Source: an uncultured Bacteroides sp.
GTDB lineage: Bacteria; Bacteroidota; Bacteroidia; Bacteroidales; Bacteroidaceae
Direction: 5' to 3'
Assembly (NCBI GenBank): GCA_944322285.1
Contig: CALUOR010000019.1
Location: 1-64,000, forward strand
DNA length: 64,000 nt
Under the pieces are notes generated by a model that was not told the DNA's origin, did no database searches, and saw only the letters and a list, made by a program, of their open reading frames with translations. The translations under genes were made by a program, and so were the position numbers. Shown one piece after another: positions 48,015 through 56,548 of this stretch. Position 1 is the stretch's first letter, and each line of letters begins with the position of its first letter.

Positions 48015-48156
48015 GCCCGGACGAAGGTCTTGTCCTCGGCTTTATCGAGGTCTTGTCCTCGACCCTTTCGAGGTCTTGATCTCATCCATGCCGAGGTCTT
48101 GACCTCAATGAAGTCGAGGTCTTGTCCTCGATTTGACCGGCTTGAAGACCTTATGG
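48015..48156. repeat. 23-bp-period intergenic array E
   Basis: AGGTCTTG begins at 48025, 48048, 48071, 48094 and 48117, always exactly 23 bases apart, in units like GAGGTCTTGTCCTCG plus 8 variable bases. The last part is inverted (AAGACCTT at about 48145). It fills most of the 218-base gap between thiC and thi4. Confidence 0.9.
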
Positions 48157-48213
48157 AGCGGTTGCTCTGAACCGATAATTCAAGCGAGATTTGTATATTA
48201 ATTCATAATAACA

Positions 48214-48984
48214 ATGATTGAAACAAAAGTATCAAAAGGAATTGTAAGCACTTATTTCGATAAGTTGCAACGAAATCTGGAGTTGGACGTAGCCATCGTA
48301 GGCGGTGGTCCGTCCGGTATCGTAGCCGCCTACTACCTGGCCAAAGCCGGGCTGAAAGTCGCCCAGTTCGACCGTAAGCTGGCTCCCGGCGGAGGCATGT
48401 GGGGCGGCGCCATGATGTTCAACCAAATCGTTATCCAGGAGGAGGCGATGGACATCGTGCGCGACTTCGAGATTAACTATCAGCCCTTGGAGGACGGCCT
48501 TTATACGATGGACTCCGTGGAGAGTACGTCGTCTTTGCTCTACCACGCCGTACACGCTGGGGCTACCATCTTCAACTGCTACTCGGTGGAGGACGTCATC
48601 TTCAAGGCCGATCGTGTGAGCGGTGTTGTCGTAAACTGGACGCCCGTGCTTCGCGAAGGTCTGCACGTTGACCCGCTGAACATCCTGGCAAAGGTTGTGG
48701 TAGACGGTACGGGACACGACAGCGAGATAGCCGCCACCGTAGCCCGCAAGAACGGCATCCGCCTGGCCACGGAGACGGGCGGCGTCATCGGCGAGCGTTC
48801 GTTGGACGTAGTGGCAGGCGAGGAAGAAGTGGTGAATGGCACCAAGGAAATCTATCCGGGCCTGTACGTGTGTGGCATGGCCGCGTCTGCCGTGTCGGGT
48901 ACGCCCCGCATGGGTCCCATCTTCGGTGGCATGCTGATGTCCGGCAAGAAAGTGGCCGATGAAATCATCCGGAAGCTGAAGTAA
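48214..48984 (+). CDS. thi4: Thi4-type thiazole synthase, sulfide-dependent class
   Basis: A 256-residue FAD/NAD-fold protein of the Thi4 family, which builds the thiazole of thiamine from NAD and glycine. The N-terminal dinucleotide motif is VGGGPSG (29-35); FDRKLAPGGGMWGG and GTPRMGPIFGGMLMSGKK are family signatures. At the position of the sulfur-donating Cys of yeast and plant Thi4 (before MDP), this protein has His151 (GLHVDP). That is the pattern of archaeal and anaerobic bacterial enzymes, which use free sulfide and turn over many times. It replaces ThiG/ThiS/ThiH, which are absent here. A repeat array separates it from thiC. Confidence 0.93.
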   Translation: MIETKVSKGIVSTYFDKLQRNLELDVAIVGGGPSGIVAAYYLAKAGLKVAQFDRKLAPGGGMWGGAMMFNQIVIQEEAMDIVRDFEINYQPLEDGLYTMDSVESTSSLLYHAVHAGATIFNCYSVEDVIFKADRVSGVVVNWTPVLREGLHVDPLNILAKVVVDGTGHDSEIAATVARKNGIRLATETGGVIGERSLDVVAGEEEVVNGTKEIYPGLYVCGMAASAVSGTPRMGPIFGGMLMSGKKVADEIIRKLK

Positions 48985-49006
48985 GAATCCGGTAGGGATA
49001 AAAAAC

Positions 49007-49048
49007 ACGGGCGATAGAAAACGACATTCTACCGCCCGTTCTTTTTTT
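49007..49048. terminator. Bidirectional terminator between thi4 and the Pit gene
   Basis: ACGGGCGATAGAA (49007-49019) pairs with TTCTACCGCCCGT (49027-49039), followed by TCTTTTTTT; the opposite side has AAAAAA. It can serve both convergent genes. Confidence 0.85.
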
Positions 49049-49060
49049 AGCAAGTGTGCA

Positions 49061-51316
49061 TCAAATCTTTTCCTCTTCCGCCTGGAACTTGCGGCTCACT
49101 TTCAGCAAGTTGTTGGCATACGTCACTACGTTTTGGGCTTCCTGCACCATAGTCAGGTAAACCATGCTGACCTTGATGCTGCCCGTATGGCTCTGGATGC
49201 GTTGCAGTTCCTGACGTTTCAGGTGCGAGAGTTGTCCGTTCAGTTCGTTGGCTTTTCGGATGTCCAGTTCCATGTCGGTGTAGTTGTTGCCTTCAATGCG
49301 GTCGCGGGTGGTGCGCAGCAGGGTGGTGATGTCCTTCGTGATGTCGGCAAACTCACCTTTCTGGATTGTGTCCAAGGGCTTGAAGTTGTTGTCCACATGC
49401 TCCAAGCAAGGCTCGCAGAAGCGTCCGATGCTGTACACCAGTTCGCTGGCGAAATCGTTCCCTTGATAGTAGTACAAACCTTTCTCTAAGATGGTGTTGT
49501 TGTCCAAGTGGCTCATGGCCAGGGTGCCGGTGCGCTTCATCTGTTTGATGAGCTGCTTTTCAAACTTCACCGAGCCCATGGAGCGGCGCAGGCCGCGCAG
49601 GTTCTCGTGCAGGAAGGAGGTGGAGATGCGCTCGAAGTTCTCTTCCGTGAAGGCGAGTACCTTGCTCAGTTCCTCGCGCGTGTGCGTCTGGAGCAGGCGG
49701 AGCACTTCGGCGTTGTCCGAGCTGCTGAGTAGTTTCTTTAACGTCTCGCTGCTTTGTTCTTTGGCTTTGCGTTTCTTGAACATCACTTGGCTTCTGACAA
49801 GCAGGAATACGGCCACGCCAATCAGCAGGAGGATGGCAATCGTGCCTCCGTAGTGGATGAACAAGGCCACGAAGAAGCAGAAGGTGAAGGCGGCTCCGGC
49901 GGTGATGAACCATCCGCCGATGACGCTCAGCACGCCCGTGATGCGGAACACGGCTGAGTCGCGTCCCCAGGCGCGGTCGGCCAGCGAGCTACCCATGGCC
50001 ACCATGAAGGTGACGTAGGTGGTGGACAACGGTAACTTCAGCGAAGTACCCAAGGCAATCAGCAAGCCCGCCAATACCAGGTTGACCGACGCGCGCACCA
50101 TGTCGAAAGCGGCGCCGTCGGCTATGATGGCCTCGTCCTTGCGGAAACGGGTGTCTATCCATCGTTTGGCGCTTTCGGGCGTTATTTTAGAGATACCGTT
50201 GGCCATCGTCATGCTGAAGCGTACCAGCGTGCGGGCTATCGGGGTGCTGCCGAAGTTTTCCTCCCCTTCGTCCTGGCGGGAGAGGTCAACGGACGTCTTG
50301 ATGACGTTGTGCGCCTTCTTCGAGGTAGCCAGGGCGATGACCATCACGGCTCCGGCGCCTAACAGGAAATACCACGGTGTCTGTGCGGAGCCTAACAGAG
50401 AGGTCATCAGGAAACCATCCGGTCCGGCTGCCTGTCCGTTGGCGGTGTAGTCCAAGAAAGAAGAGTAACCTGCCAGAGGCACACCGATGAAGTTCACCAG
50501 GTCGTTGCCGGCAAAGGCCAGCGCCAGGGCAAACGTACCCATCAGCACAATGACCTTGAACACGTTTACCTTGCAGATGTGCAGTATCTGCATCAGCAGG
50601 GTGAAGAATACGAAGAAGCCTCCCACCAGCATCAGCGTATTGTCGTGTATCCATTGCTTGTATTCGGGCGTCATGAACGAGCTGTCCTTCAGGCCCTGTA
50701 TCAGCATGAAGTAGATGATGCTCGTGGCGGCTATGCCTCCGAAGATGCCGATGCTGTACTTCATGTGCTTCTTGTAGTTGAATGTGAAGATGATACGCGC
50801 CAGCCATTGCACCAATATACCGAAGAAGAATGCGATGGCCACCGACACGAAGATGGCCATGATGACCGACAGCGCCTTGTCCGTGTTGATAAGGTCGCCA
50901 AGGCCCAAGTCGCCGTTGCTGCCGTACACTTTAATCAACGCCAGGGCGAACGTTCCTCCCAACAGCTCGAACACCATGGAGACGGTGGTGGAGGTGGGCA
51001 TACCCATGGTGTTGAACACGTCGAGCAAGACGACGTCCGTCAGCATGACAGCCAGCAGGATGGTCATGATTTCCGCAAAGTAGAAATGCTGCGGCTGGTA
51101 GATGCCGTGACGCGCGATGTCCATCATGCCGTTACTGAGCGCCGCACCGATAAAGACGCCGATGCCCGCAATGAAGATAATGGTTTTAAAGGATGCCGCC
51201 TTGGCTCCGATGGCGGAGTTGAGGAAGTTTACGGCATCGTTGCTTACGCCCACCACAAGGTCGAATATGGCAAGGACGAACAGGAAGATTACGATTCCTA
51301 AATAGATGGTTTCCAT
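49061..51316 (-). CDS. Inorganic phosphate transporter, Pit family with PhoU-like C-terminus
   Basis: A 751-residue protein. The N-terminal about 500 residues form the PiT permease with the two family signatures (VGVSNDAVNFLNSAIG near residue 22 and the internal repeat with LPLSTTYVTFMVAMGSSLADR). The last about 200 residues form a helical PhoU-like domain (KQLIKQMKRTG...LETHNLR-type helices). The start at 51316 (METIYL) excludes a longer frame that crosses a repeat-containing control region. It moves phosphate with Na+ or H+. Its neighbour is polyphosphate kinase on the same strand. Confidence 0.9.
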   Translation of the reverse strand: METIYLGIVIFLFVLAIFDLVVGVSNDAVNFLNSAIGAKAASFKTIIFIAGIGVFIGAALSNGMMDIARHGIYQPQHFYFAEIMTILLAVMLTDVVLLDVFNTMGMPTSTTVSMVFELLGGTFALALIKVYGSNGDLGLGDLINTDKALSVIMAIFVSVAIAFFFGILVQWLARIIFTFNYKKHMKYSIGIFGGIAATSIIYFMLIQGLKDSSFMTPEYKQWIHDNTLMLVGGFFVFFTLLMQILHICKVNVFKVIVLMGTFALALAFAGNDLVNFIGVPLAGYSSFLDYTANGQAAGPDGFLMTSLLGSAQTPWYFLLGAGAVMVIALATSKKAHNVIKTSVDLSRQDEGEENFGSTPIARTLVRFSMTMANGISKITPESAKRWIDTRFRKDEAIIADGAAFDMVRASVNLVLAGLLIALGTSLKLPLSTTYVTFMVAMGSSLADRAWGRDSAVFRITGVLSVIGGWFITAGAAFTFCFFVALFIHYGGTIAILLLIGVAVFLLVRSQVMFKKRKAKEQSSETLKKLLSSSDNAEVLRLLQTHTREELSKVLAFTEENFERISTSFLHENLRGLRRSMGSVKFEKQLIKQMKRTGTLAMSHLDNNTILEKGLYYYQGNDFASELVYSIGRFCEPCLEHVDNNFKPLDTIQKGEFADITKDITTLLRTTRDRIEGNNYTDMELDIRKANELNGQLSHLKRQELQRIQSHTGSIKVSMVYLTMVQEAQNVVTYANNLLKVSRKFQAEEEKI

Positions 51317-51363
51317 ATAATAATTTTTGTGAATTTTATTCGGGTGCAAAGGACGGAAGATTG

Positions 51364-51403
51364 TGTTACATACACTTGTCATACATGTTACAATCGTGTT
51401 ACA
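51364..51403 (-). promoter_or_regulatory. Repeated TGTTACA sites upstream of the Pit gene
   Basis: TGTTACA occurs at 51364, 51386 and 51397, spacings of 22 and 11 bases, with the variant TGTCATA at 51377. Direct 7-bp words on an 11-base repeat are the layout of Pho boxes. The span lies just past the ppk stop (51399-51401), upstream of the phosphate transporter. Function is inferred. Confidence 0.35.
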
Positions 51404-53462
51404 AACGCTCTTTCAGGTAGTCGTAAAAGGCATATTGCGAGCGTGTTTCCTCATTTAGCGGATGGGGCGATTTCCACACGTTGCGCAGCTGCCCGTCCAC
51501 GAAACAGGCCTTCCGTTTGTCCTCCAGTTGGATGTGGAGCATGTTTGTCAGTTCTTGCTTCAATGTCTTGTCCAATACGGGGGTGACGGCCTCGATGCGC
51601 CGGTAGAGGTTGCGTCGCATCCAGTCGGGCGAGCCGAGGAAGAGCTTCGGATGTTTGTTGTTGCCGAAGTACCACACGCGGGCATGCTCCAGGAAGGTGT
51701 CCACGATGCGTGTCACCCGTATGTTGCGGCTATACGCCTGGCCGGGTATCAGGCAGCAGATGCCGCGCACGATGAGGTCAATCTGCACGCCGGCCTGCGA
51801 AGCCTCGTACAGGCGGGTTATCATGTAGGGGTCTTGCAAGGCGTTCATCTTCAGGATGATTCTGCCTTCTTTCCCCTCCTTGGCCAGGGCTATCTCGTGG
51901 TCGATGAGGCGGTTGAGTTCGGACATCAGGTTGAAGCGCGCCACCAGTAAACGCTTGAATACGGGGGCTTCGCATCGTCCTTGCAGGGTGCGGAAGAGTT
52001 GCTTCAGGTCGTTCACCAGTATCGGATTGCTGGTAAACAGGCCACAGTCGGCATACAGCGTGGCCGTTTTCTCGTTGAAGTTGCCCGTGCTGATGTAGGC
52101 GTAGCTCGTGAGTTTATGGTTTTGTGAGTCCTTGCGCAGCACTAAAGCCACCTTGGCGTGTACCTTCAGCTTGGGGAGGCTGTAGAGGATGTTGATGCCC
52201 GCGGCTTCCATCATCTGGGCGGTGGCCAGGTTGTGTTCTTCGTCAAAGCGCGCTTTCAGTTCCACGAAGACGGTGACTTTCTTCCCGTTCTGCGCCGCGG
52301 CTATCAGTGTGTTGATGACGGCCGAGTTGTCCGCCACGCGGTATTGCGTCACCATGATTTCCTTCACCGCGGGGTCGTGTACGGCTTCGTAGAGGAAGTG
52401 GATGAAGTGGTCGAACGAGTGATAGGGGTAGTATAGCAAGAGGTCCCGTCGGGCCACATAGTTGAAGATGGATTCGTTCTCGTCCAGGCAGGTCAGCCTG
52501 AGCGGCTGGGGCTTGCGGAGCGGAAGGACGTTGGGGTTCGGGTTGGGCAGGTTCTTCAGGTCCTCCAGGTTCAGGTGCTTGTCGCCCGGCACCAGCTCGT
52601 TGCGGTCGATGCGGTAAGCGTCCACCAGGAAGTCGAGGAAGTCTCCGGGCATGGCGCGGTCGTACACAAAGCGGCATACGGCGCCTGTCTTGCGCTTCTT
52701 CACCTTCGTCTTCACTTGCTCGATGAGTTCGTTGTTGGTGGCTGTGTCGTCTATCAGGATGTCCGCGTCCCGTGAAATCTTGATGCAATAACTGCTGTCC
52801 ACCTCGTAGCCGGGGAAGATGGCGCCGATGTTGGCCTTGATGATGTCCTCGATGAACATCAGGTAGTAGTTCTTCCCTATCTGGGGCAGCTCGATGAAGC
52901 GGGGCACCTTGCTGTAGGGCAGCTTCATCACGAAGTATTCCGTGCGCTTTGGGTCTTCTTCGGGCAGGTCTTTGCGAAACAGGCGCGCGGCCAGGTACAG
53001 GCGGTTGTCGCGCAGGAAGGAGATGACCCGGTCCTTGCTCACCGGCACCGGGGCGAGGTAGGGGAATATCTCTTCGCGGAAGAAGTCGCGGATGAATGTC
53101 TGATGAAGGGCTTCCGTGGGATAGCCCTGATAGAATATAATATGGTGTCTGGCCAGTGCGGGAAGAATCTTCTCCTCGTAGATGGAGATGCGCACGTCCA
53201 GCTGGCGGTTCACTTCGCGGTTGATTTCGTCCACCAGCTCGATGGCCGACTGCACGCTCTCTTCGTCTTCGGGCGTCTTTCCGGTGGCGATGGCCTTGTG
53301 GTCGGCCACCCGTATCTTGTAGAATTCTTCGAGGTTGGACGAGTAGATGGAGATGAAGTTGACGCGCTCGTAGATGGGCAGGGTGGGGTCGGCGGCTTCC
53401 AGCAGCACCCGGTAGTTGAACGACAGCCAGCTGATGTCTCGGTTGAAGAATTGGTATTCCAT
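51399..53462 (-). CDS. ppk: Polyphosphate kinase 1
   Basis: A 687-residue polyphosphate kinase. The N-terminal domain (FFNRDISWLSFN) and head domain precede two phospholipase D-like catalytic domains. The catalytic His lies in KVHAKVAL and the second conserved His in FLEHARVWYF. It makes polyphosphate from ATP and works reversibly. The start at 53462 (MEYQFF) follows a promoter-like TATATTTG at 53489-53496. It is followed after about 80 bases by the phosphate transporter gene, a sensible functional pair. Confidence 0.95.
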   Translation of the reverse strand: MEYQFFNRDISWLSFNYRVLLEAADPTLPIYERVNFISIYSSNLEEFYKIRVADHKAIATGKTPEDEESVQSAIELVDEINREVNRQLDVRISIYEEKILPALARHHIIFYQGYPTEALHQTFIRDFFREEIFPYLAPVPVSKDRVISFLRDNRLYLAARLFRKDLPEEDPKRTEYFVMKLPYSKVPRFIELPQIGKNYYLMFIEDIIKANIGAIFPGYEVDSSYCIKISRDADILIDDTATNNELIEQVKTKVKKRKTGAVCRFVYDRAMPGDFLDFLVDAYRIDRNELVPGDKHLNLEDLKNLPNPNPNVLPLRKPQPLRLTCLDENESIFNYVARRDLLLYYPYHSFDHFIHFLYEAVHDPAVKEIMVTQYRVADNSAVINTLIAAAQNGKKVTVFVELKARFDEEHNLATAQMMEAAGINILYSLPKLKVHAKVALVLRKDSQNHKLTSYAYISTGNFNEKTATLYADCGLFTSNPILVNDLKQLFRTLQGRCEAPVFKRLLVARFNLMSELNRLIDHEIALAKEGKEGRIILKMNALQDPYMITRLYEASQAGVQIDLIVRGICCLIPGQAYSRNIRVTRIVDTFLEHARVWYFGNNKHPKLFLGSPDWMRRNLYRRIEAVTPVLDKTLKQELTNMLHIQLEDKRKACFVDGQLRNVWKSPHPLNEETRSQYAFYDYLKERL

Positions 53463-53488
53463 ATCCGCTTCTTTTTTTGAACTTTCTA

Positions 53489-53496
53489 CAAATATA
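53489..53496 (-). promoter_or_regulatory. Predicted -7 element of ppk
   Basis: TATATTTG on the minus strand, 27 bases before the ATG at 53462, back to back with the plus-strand element at 53499. Confidence 0.5.
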
Positions 53497-53498
53497 CC

Positions 53499-53506
53499 TA
53501 CCTTTG
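53499..53506 (+). promoter_or_regulatory. Predicted -7 element of the phosphoesterase gene
   Basis: TACCTTTG, exact consensus. The expected transcription start (about 53513) leaves only about ten bases before the ATG at 53524. Confidence 0.5.
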
Positions 53507-53523
53507 TCGTATAAAACAAGTGA

Positions 53524-54015
53524 ATGATGATAAAAATCGGTTTATTGTCTGATACGCACGGGTATTGGGACGAAAAATATCTGCATTATTTCGAGCCGTG
53601 CGATGAGATATGGCATGCGGGCGACATTGGTTCCCTGGAGTTGGCGCAACGCTTGGCGGCTTTCCGCACTTTCCGGGCGGTGTATGGCAATATCGACGGG
53701 CAGGACATCCGTCGGCTCTATCCTCAGACGCTCCGCTTCACGGTAGAGGGGGCAGAGGTGCTGATGAAGCACATCGGCGGGTATCCCGGCCGCTACGACC
53801 CATCTGTTGTGGGAAGCATTCTCACCCGTCCGCCCAAGCTTTTCATCAGCGGACACTCCCACATCCTGAAAGTAAAGTACGACAAGACGTTGGGTATGCT
53901 CCATATCAATCCCGGTGCGGCGGGCAAATACGGCTTCCATAAAGTCCGTACCCTTGTACGTTTTGCGGTGGACGCTGGGGTGTTCAAGGACCTTGAGGTG
54001 ATTGAGCTGGCTTAG
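53524..54015 (+). CDS. YfcE/MJ0936-type metallophosphoesterase
   Basis: A 163-residue enzyme with all calcineurin-fold metal ligands: SDTH (Asp10, His12), HAGD (Asp34), GNID (Asn56), KHIGGYPG (His83) and GHSH (His111, His113). Homologues cleave phosphodiesters in vitro; the natural substrate is unknown. ATG at 53527 is an alternative start. The last codons and following bases (54004-54026) are repeated almost exactly at 58056-58078, which marks the edges of the islet downstream. Confidence 0.9.
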   Translation: MMIKIGLLSDTHGYWDEKYLHYFEPCDEIWHAGDIGSLELAQRLAAFRTFRAVYGNIDGQDIRRLYPQTLRFTVEGAEVLMKHIGGYPGRYDPSVVGSILTRPPKLFISGHSHILKVKYDKTLGMLHINPGAAGKYGFHKVRTLVRFAVDAGVFKDLEVIELA

Positions 54016-54026
54016 CGGAAAGCGGC
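54004..54026. repeat. Left 23-bp direct repeat of the defence islet
   Basis: The last codons and stop of the phosphoesterase gene plus 11 bases (GAGCTGGCTTAGCGG then AAAGCGGC). It matches 58056-58078 at 22 of 23 positions. Confidence 0.65.
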
Positions 54027-54081
54027 CGTCAGGAGTTTGATGATTTATCACTCAAGACTGTAGGCTGTTTTCCCATATCAT

Positions 54082-55452
54082 TCAAAGCAACGGTGTCATA
54101 TATAAAGGCAGGTACACAATGCCATCTTCTGTTTTCACATCCTTGTCGTGAAGCACGTAGGGTGTGGATAATTGGGAACTATACTTGGCTATACACTTTT
54201 TTAATGAATTCAGCGTGTAACGTTGCCCGGACTTCACCTCTATGGGGGAAATATTATGCCTGCTGGTCGTTACGGGTTTGGCTATCAGGAAATCAATCTC
54301 CATGCGGTCATCTGCCGATGTCCGTGAACTGTTGCTGAAGAAATAAAGTTTGTGTCCTGCCGCACGAAGCATCTGCGCTACAATGTTCTCCACCAGCATA
54401 CCTTCGTTCACTTCCAGCTTGTCAAACATCAGCTTCCGATAAAGGTCCGCGCTTACTATTCCCCGCTCATCGAAAGCATGGCTGATGAGCAGTCCGGTAT
54501 CGCCCATGTAGCATTTCAGCGTGGTACGTTCTTCATTCAGTTTCAGCCCGATACTCGGCTCCGTTGAGTTATAGCAGCAGTTAATGATTTTGGCGTCACT
54601 CAACCAAAAGAAAGCCTGCGAATAGTCACGCATACGGGCTTCGCTCTGCAAGGCGGACAAGACAAACTTCTTTTCATGTTTCTGCAATTGACCCGGTATT
54701 TCCTCAAAAATAGCGGCAACTTTGGTTTCCTGATTGTCGGCGTATTTGTGAATGTCATTGCGATAAAGAGCCAATATGTCACGCTTCACCTCATCTACCT
54801 TTTCAAAATCCCGCGTTTCCACATATTTGGCGACAGCCTGCGGCATACCCCCGACAATCAGGTATTGCCGGAAATAATCCATTGCCCGGCGGTGGAAAGC
54901 CTCCATCGGAAGACGTTTGTCAAACCGCATCCGAATATAAGGCATCAGCATCTCGTCTCCCATAGCCCACAGGAATTCCTCAAAATCCATTGGGAACATT
55001 TCGATGGCGTGTTCTTCGGAAGGCAGCATGATGTTCTTGACATTCTTCTTGATGGAAATAAGCGAGCCTGTCTCAATGTAGTCATAACGCCTGTCAGCCA
55101 CCAAATGCTTGATGGCAGCACGGGCACGGGGACAAAATTGCACTTCATCGAATATGACAAGGGAACGTGCTTCCTCGTCTTTCGTCTGGCGGGGGATGAG
55201 CTTTCGCCTGAAGTAAAGCTCCAGATTCATGAAAAGCATGTCGAGGTCGTCCAGATAAAGGTTGAAAAACTCCTTCACCTGCGGATTTACCTTGCTGAAG
55301 TCCACCAAAATATAAGACGCATATTCCTTATGCGCAAATTCTTCCACGATATAGCTTTTCCCTATACGCCTGGCTCCTTCTATCAAAAGAGCCGTATCGC
55401 CCTTATGGTTCTTCTTCCATTCCAGCAGTTTATTGTATATCTTCCTTCTCAT
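54082..55452 (-). CDS. AAA+ ATPase with DUF4143 domain
   Basis: A 456-residue protein. The AAA_14 domain has Walker A GARRIGKS (26-33) and Walker B LVIFDEVQF; the C-terminal DUF4143 region carries an EIDFLIAKP...PIEVKSG pattern, similar to a PD-(D/E)XK nuclease core (Asp, Glu-X-Lys). Such ATPases are common mobile accessory genes of unknown role. It has its own consensus promoter (55515-55522) and converges on the phosphoesterase gene. It lies inside the direct-repeat-bounded interval. Confidence 0.88.
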   Translation of the reverse strand: MRRKIYNKLLEWKKNHKGDTALLIEGARRIGKSYIVEEFAHKEYASYILVDFSKVNPQVKEFFNLYLDDLDMLFMNLELYFRRKLIPRQTKDEEARSLVIFDEVQFCPRARAAIKHLVADRRYDYIETGSLISIKKNVKNIMLPSEEHAIEMFPMDFEEFLWAMGDEMLMPYIRMRFDKRLPMEAFHRRAMDYFRQYLIVGGMPQAVAKYVETRDFEKVDEVKRDILALYRNDIHKYADNQETKVAAIFEEIPGQLQKHEKKFVLSALQSEARMRDYSQAFFWLSDAKIINCCYNSTEPSIGLKLNEERTTLKCYMGDTGLLISHAFDERGIVSADLYRKLMFDKLEVNEGMLVENIVAQMLRAAGHKLYFFSNSSRTSADDRMEIDFLIAKPVTTSRHNISPIEVKSGQRYTLNSLKKCIAKYSSQLSTPYVLHDKDVKTEDGIVYLPLYMTPLL

Positions 55453-55514
55453 AATTCACGTATTCACCTTTATTACTGTATTGGCATTTCACGTATTCAA
55501 GATTATCACACTTG

Positions 55515-55522
55515 CAAAGATA
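55515..55522 (-). promoter_or_regulatory. Predicted -7 element of the DUF4143 gene
   Basis: TATCTTTG on the minus strand, exact consensus, 63 bases before the ATG at 55452. Confidence 0.5.
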
Positions 55523-55695
55523 CACTTTTTCTTGAATAAAAAGGATTTTAGGATGTTTTTATTTCAAAAAGTGAGTATTTTTAGAAAGAGTAACAAATTA
55601 GTGCTTATTCCCTCTCATTCTGCGAATTAACGGCAGATGCGTTTTCCTTCGTTTGAAAAACGATGCAACAAAAAGCAGATTTGGGCATGAGTTGC

Positions 55696-55712
55696 GTTAC
55701 TTAACCGTTACC
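55696..55712. repeat. Left imperfect inverted repeat of the RloAB-TIR segment
   Basis: GTTACTTAACCGTTACC matches the complement of 57819-57835 at 14 of 17 bases. The premature stop of the TIR fragment lies inside it. Confidence 0.5.
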
Positions 55713-55931
55713 AGAAGTCTCAGAACCAATTAATACAATAACGCAAGAGCGATATTCCATATGACTATTAATCCATCTTTTAATGGAATCCTCTCCTTTA
55801 CGCTTAACCTCTTCCCATTCATTGGAAGAAACTGGCGTATTTCCTTCTACAACTCCTATATTCCGGACTTGTCCAGCTCTCCATGAATCTTTTTTAAAAT
55901 GAAAACTGTAAAAAACTTGTCTTTTTGTCAT
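55701..55931 (-). pseudogene. Truncated TIR-like (MTH538/DUF1863, ThsB-type) protein
   Basis: A 76-residue frame whose first 73 residues match the start of TIR-like DUF1863 proteins: VFYSFHFKKD, RNIGVVEGN, EWEEVKRKG, IKRWI and the strand CVIVLIGSETS. Family members continue with a W/KYEI region and total roughly 130-200 residues. Here the frame ends within a 17-base repeat (55696-55712) right after GSETS, so it lacks the rest of the fold. It starts 7 bases after rloB and belongs to that operon. ThsB-type proteins are signal-producing partners in Thoeris-like defence. Confidence 0.75.
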
Positions 55932-55938
55932 GTTAAAA

Positions 55939-56547
55939 TTATTTTTTGATTTTATTTAGCAAGTTGATAACCTTGTGAATCTCAGAATATGCTTTCAAAT
56001 CTTCCGGTGATTCTTGGCAAAGTTGGCACAGCTTTTCAGAATTTGACATTGCCCGTTCCAAGTCTCCATTCTCTGTCAAGAATTTATAAAGATTGGTGCG
56101 TATGAAATATCTTTTTGTCTTTTCATATCCAGGCATATATTTCTGCAATTCGGGAAGCAGTTGTTCGTAACTCTCGTATCGCCGACAAACCACATTAGGC
56201 AAGAAATGAAGCAAGAACCAAAATTCCGTACAAGGATTCGTTTCTACAAACATCACCTTCCCTGCATATTTTTTCTTACTATACTCCTTCTTTGCTTTCT
56301 GATATAACTGCATTTCAGAGGGATACTGCAACAGCCTGTCCATATCGAATAAACATACGATATAGTCATATTGCTTATTCAAATAAGATTCGACCAGCTT
56401 CAGCATATGATTGATGTCGCTATGCTGAGGAAATTCCGGTGCGACCTTGAAAGGATAGCGACACGCAATCCTCAAAGAGTCGAAATAGAACCACTCCGTT
56501 TCCCCCTCGCCTATGATGGCGATACTTTTCGTTACTGTCCTTCTCAT
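55939..56547 (-). CDS. RloB-like TOPRIM-type protein
   Basis: A 202-residue protein of the RloB family. The TOPRIM-like acidic motifs are GEGETE with Glu14 and CLFDMDR with Asp68 and Asp70. RloB genes were first noted linked to type I restriction loci and pair with an AAA ATPase (RloA); relatives act as nucleases in abortive defence. Here it starts one base after the ATPase gene ends, so the pair is cotranslated. All catalytic acids are present, so it may be active even if its partners are damaged. Confidence 0.85.
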   Translation of the reverse strand: MRRTVTKSIAIIGEGETEWFYFDSLRIACRYPFKVAPEFPQHSDINHMLKLVESYLNKQYDYIVCLFDMDRLLQYPSEMQLYQKAKKEYSKKKYAGKVMFVETNPCTEFWFLLHFLPNVVCRRYESYEQLLPELQKYMPGYEKTKRYFIRTNLYKFLTENGDLERAMSNSEKLCQLCQESPEDLKAYSEIHKVINLLNKIKK

Positions 56548-56548
56548 G

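Noticed and set aside
49061-51316. Pit protein as a sulfate or other anion permease
   Set aside because: The VSNDAVNF signature and PhoU-like tail with ppk next door point to phosphate.
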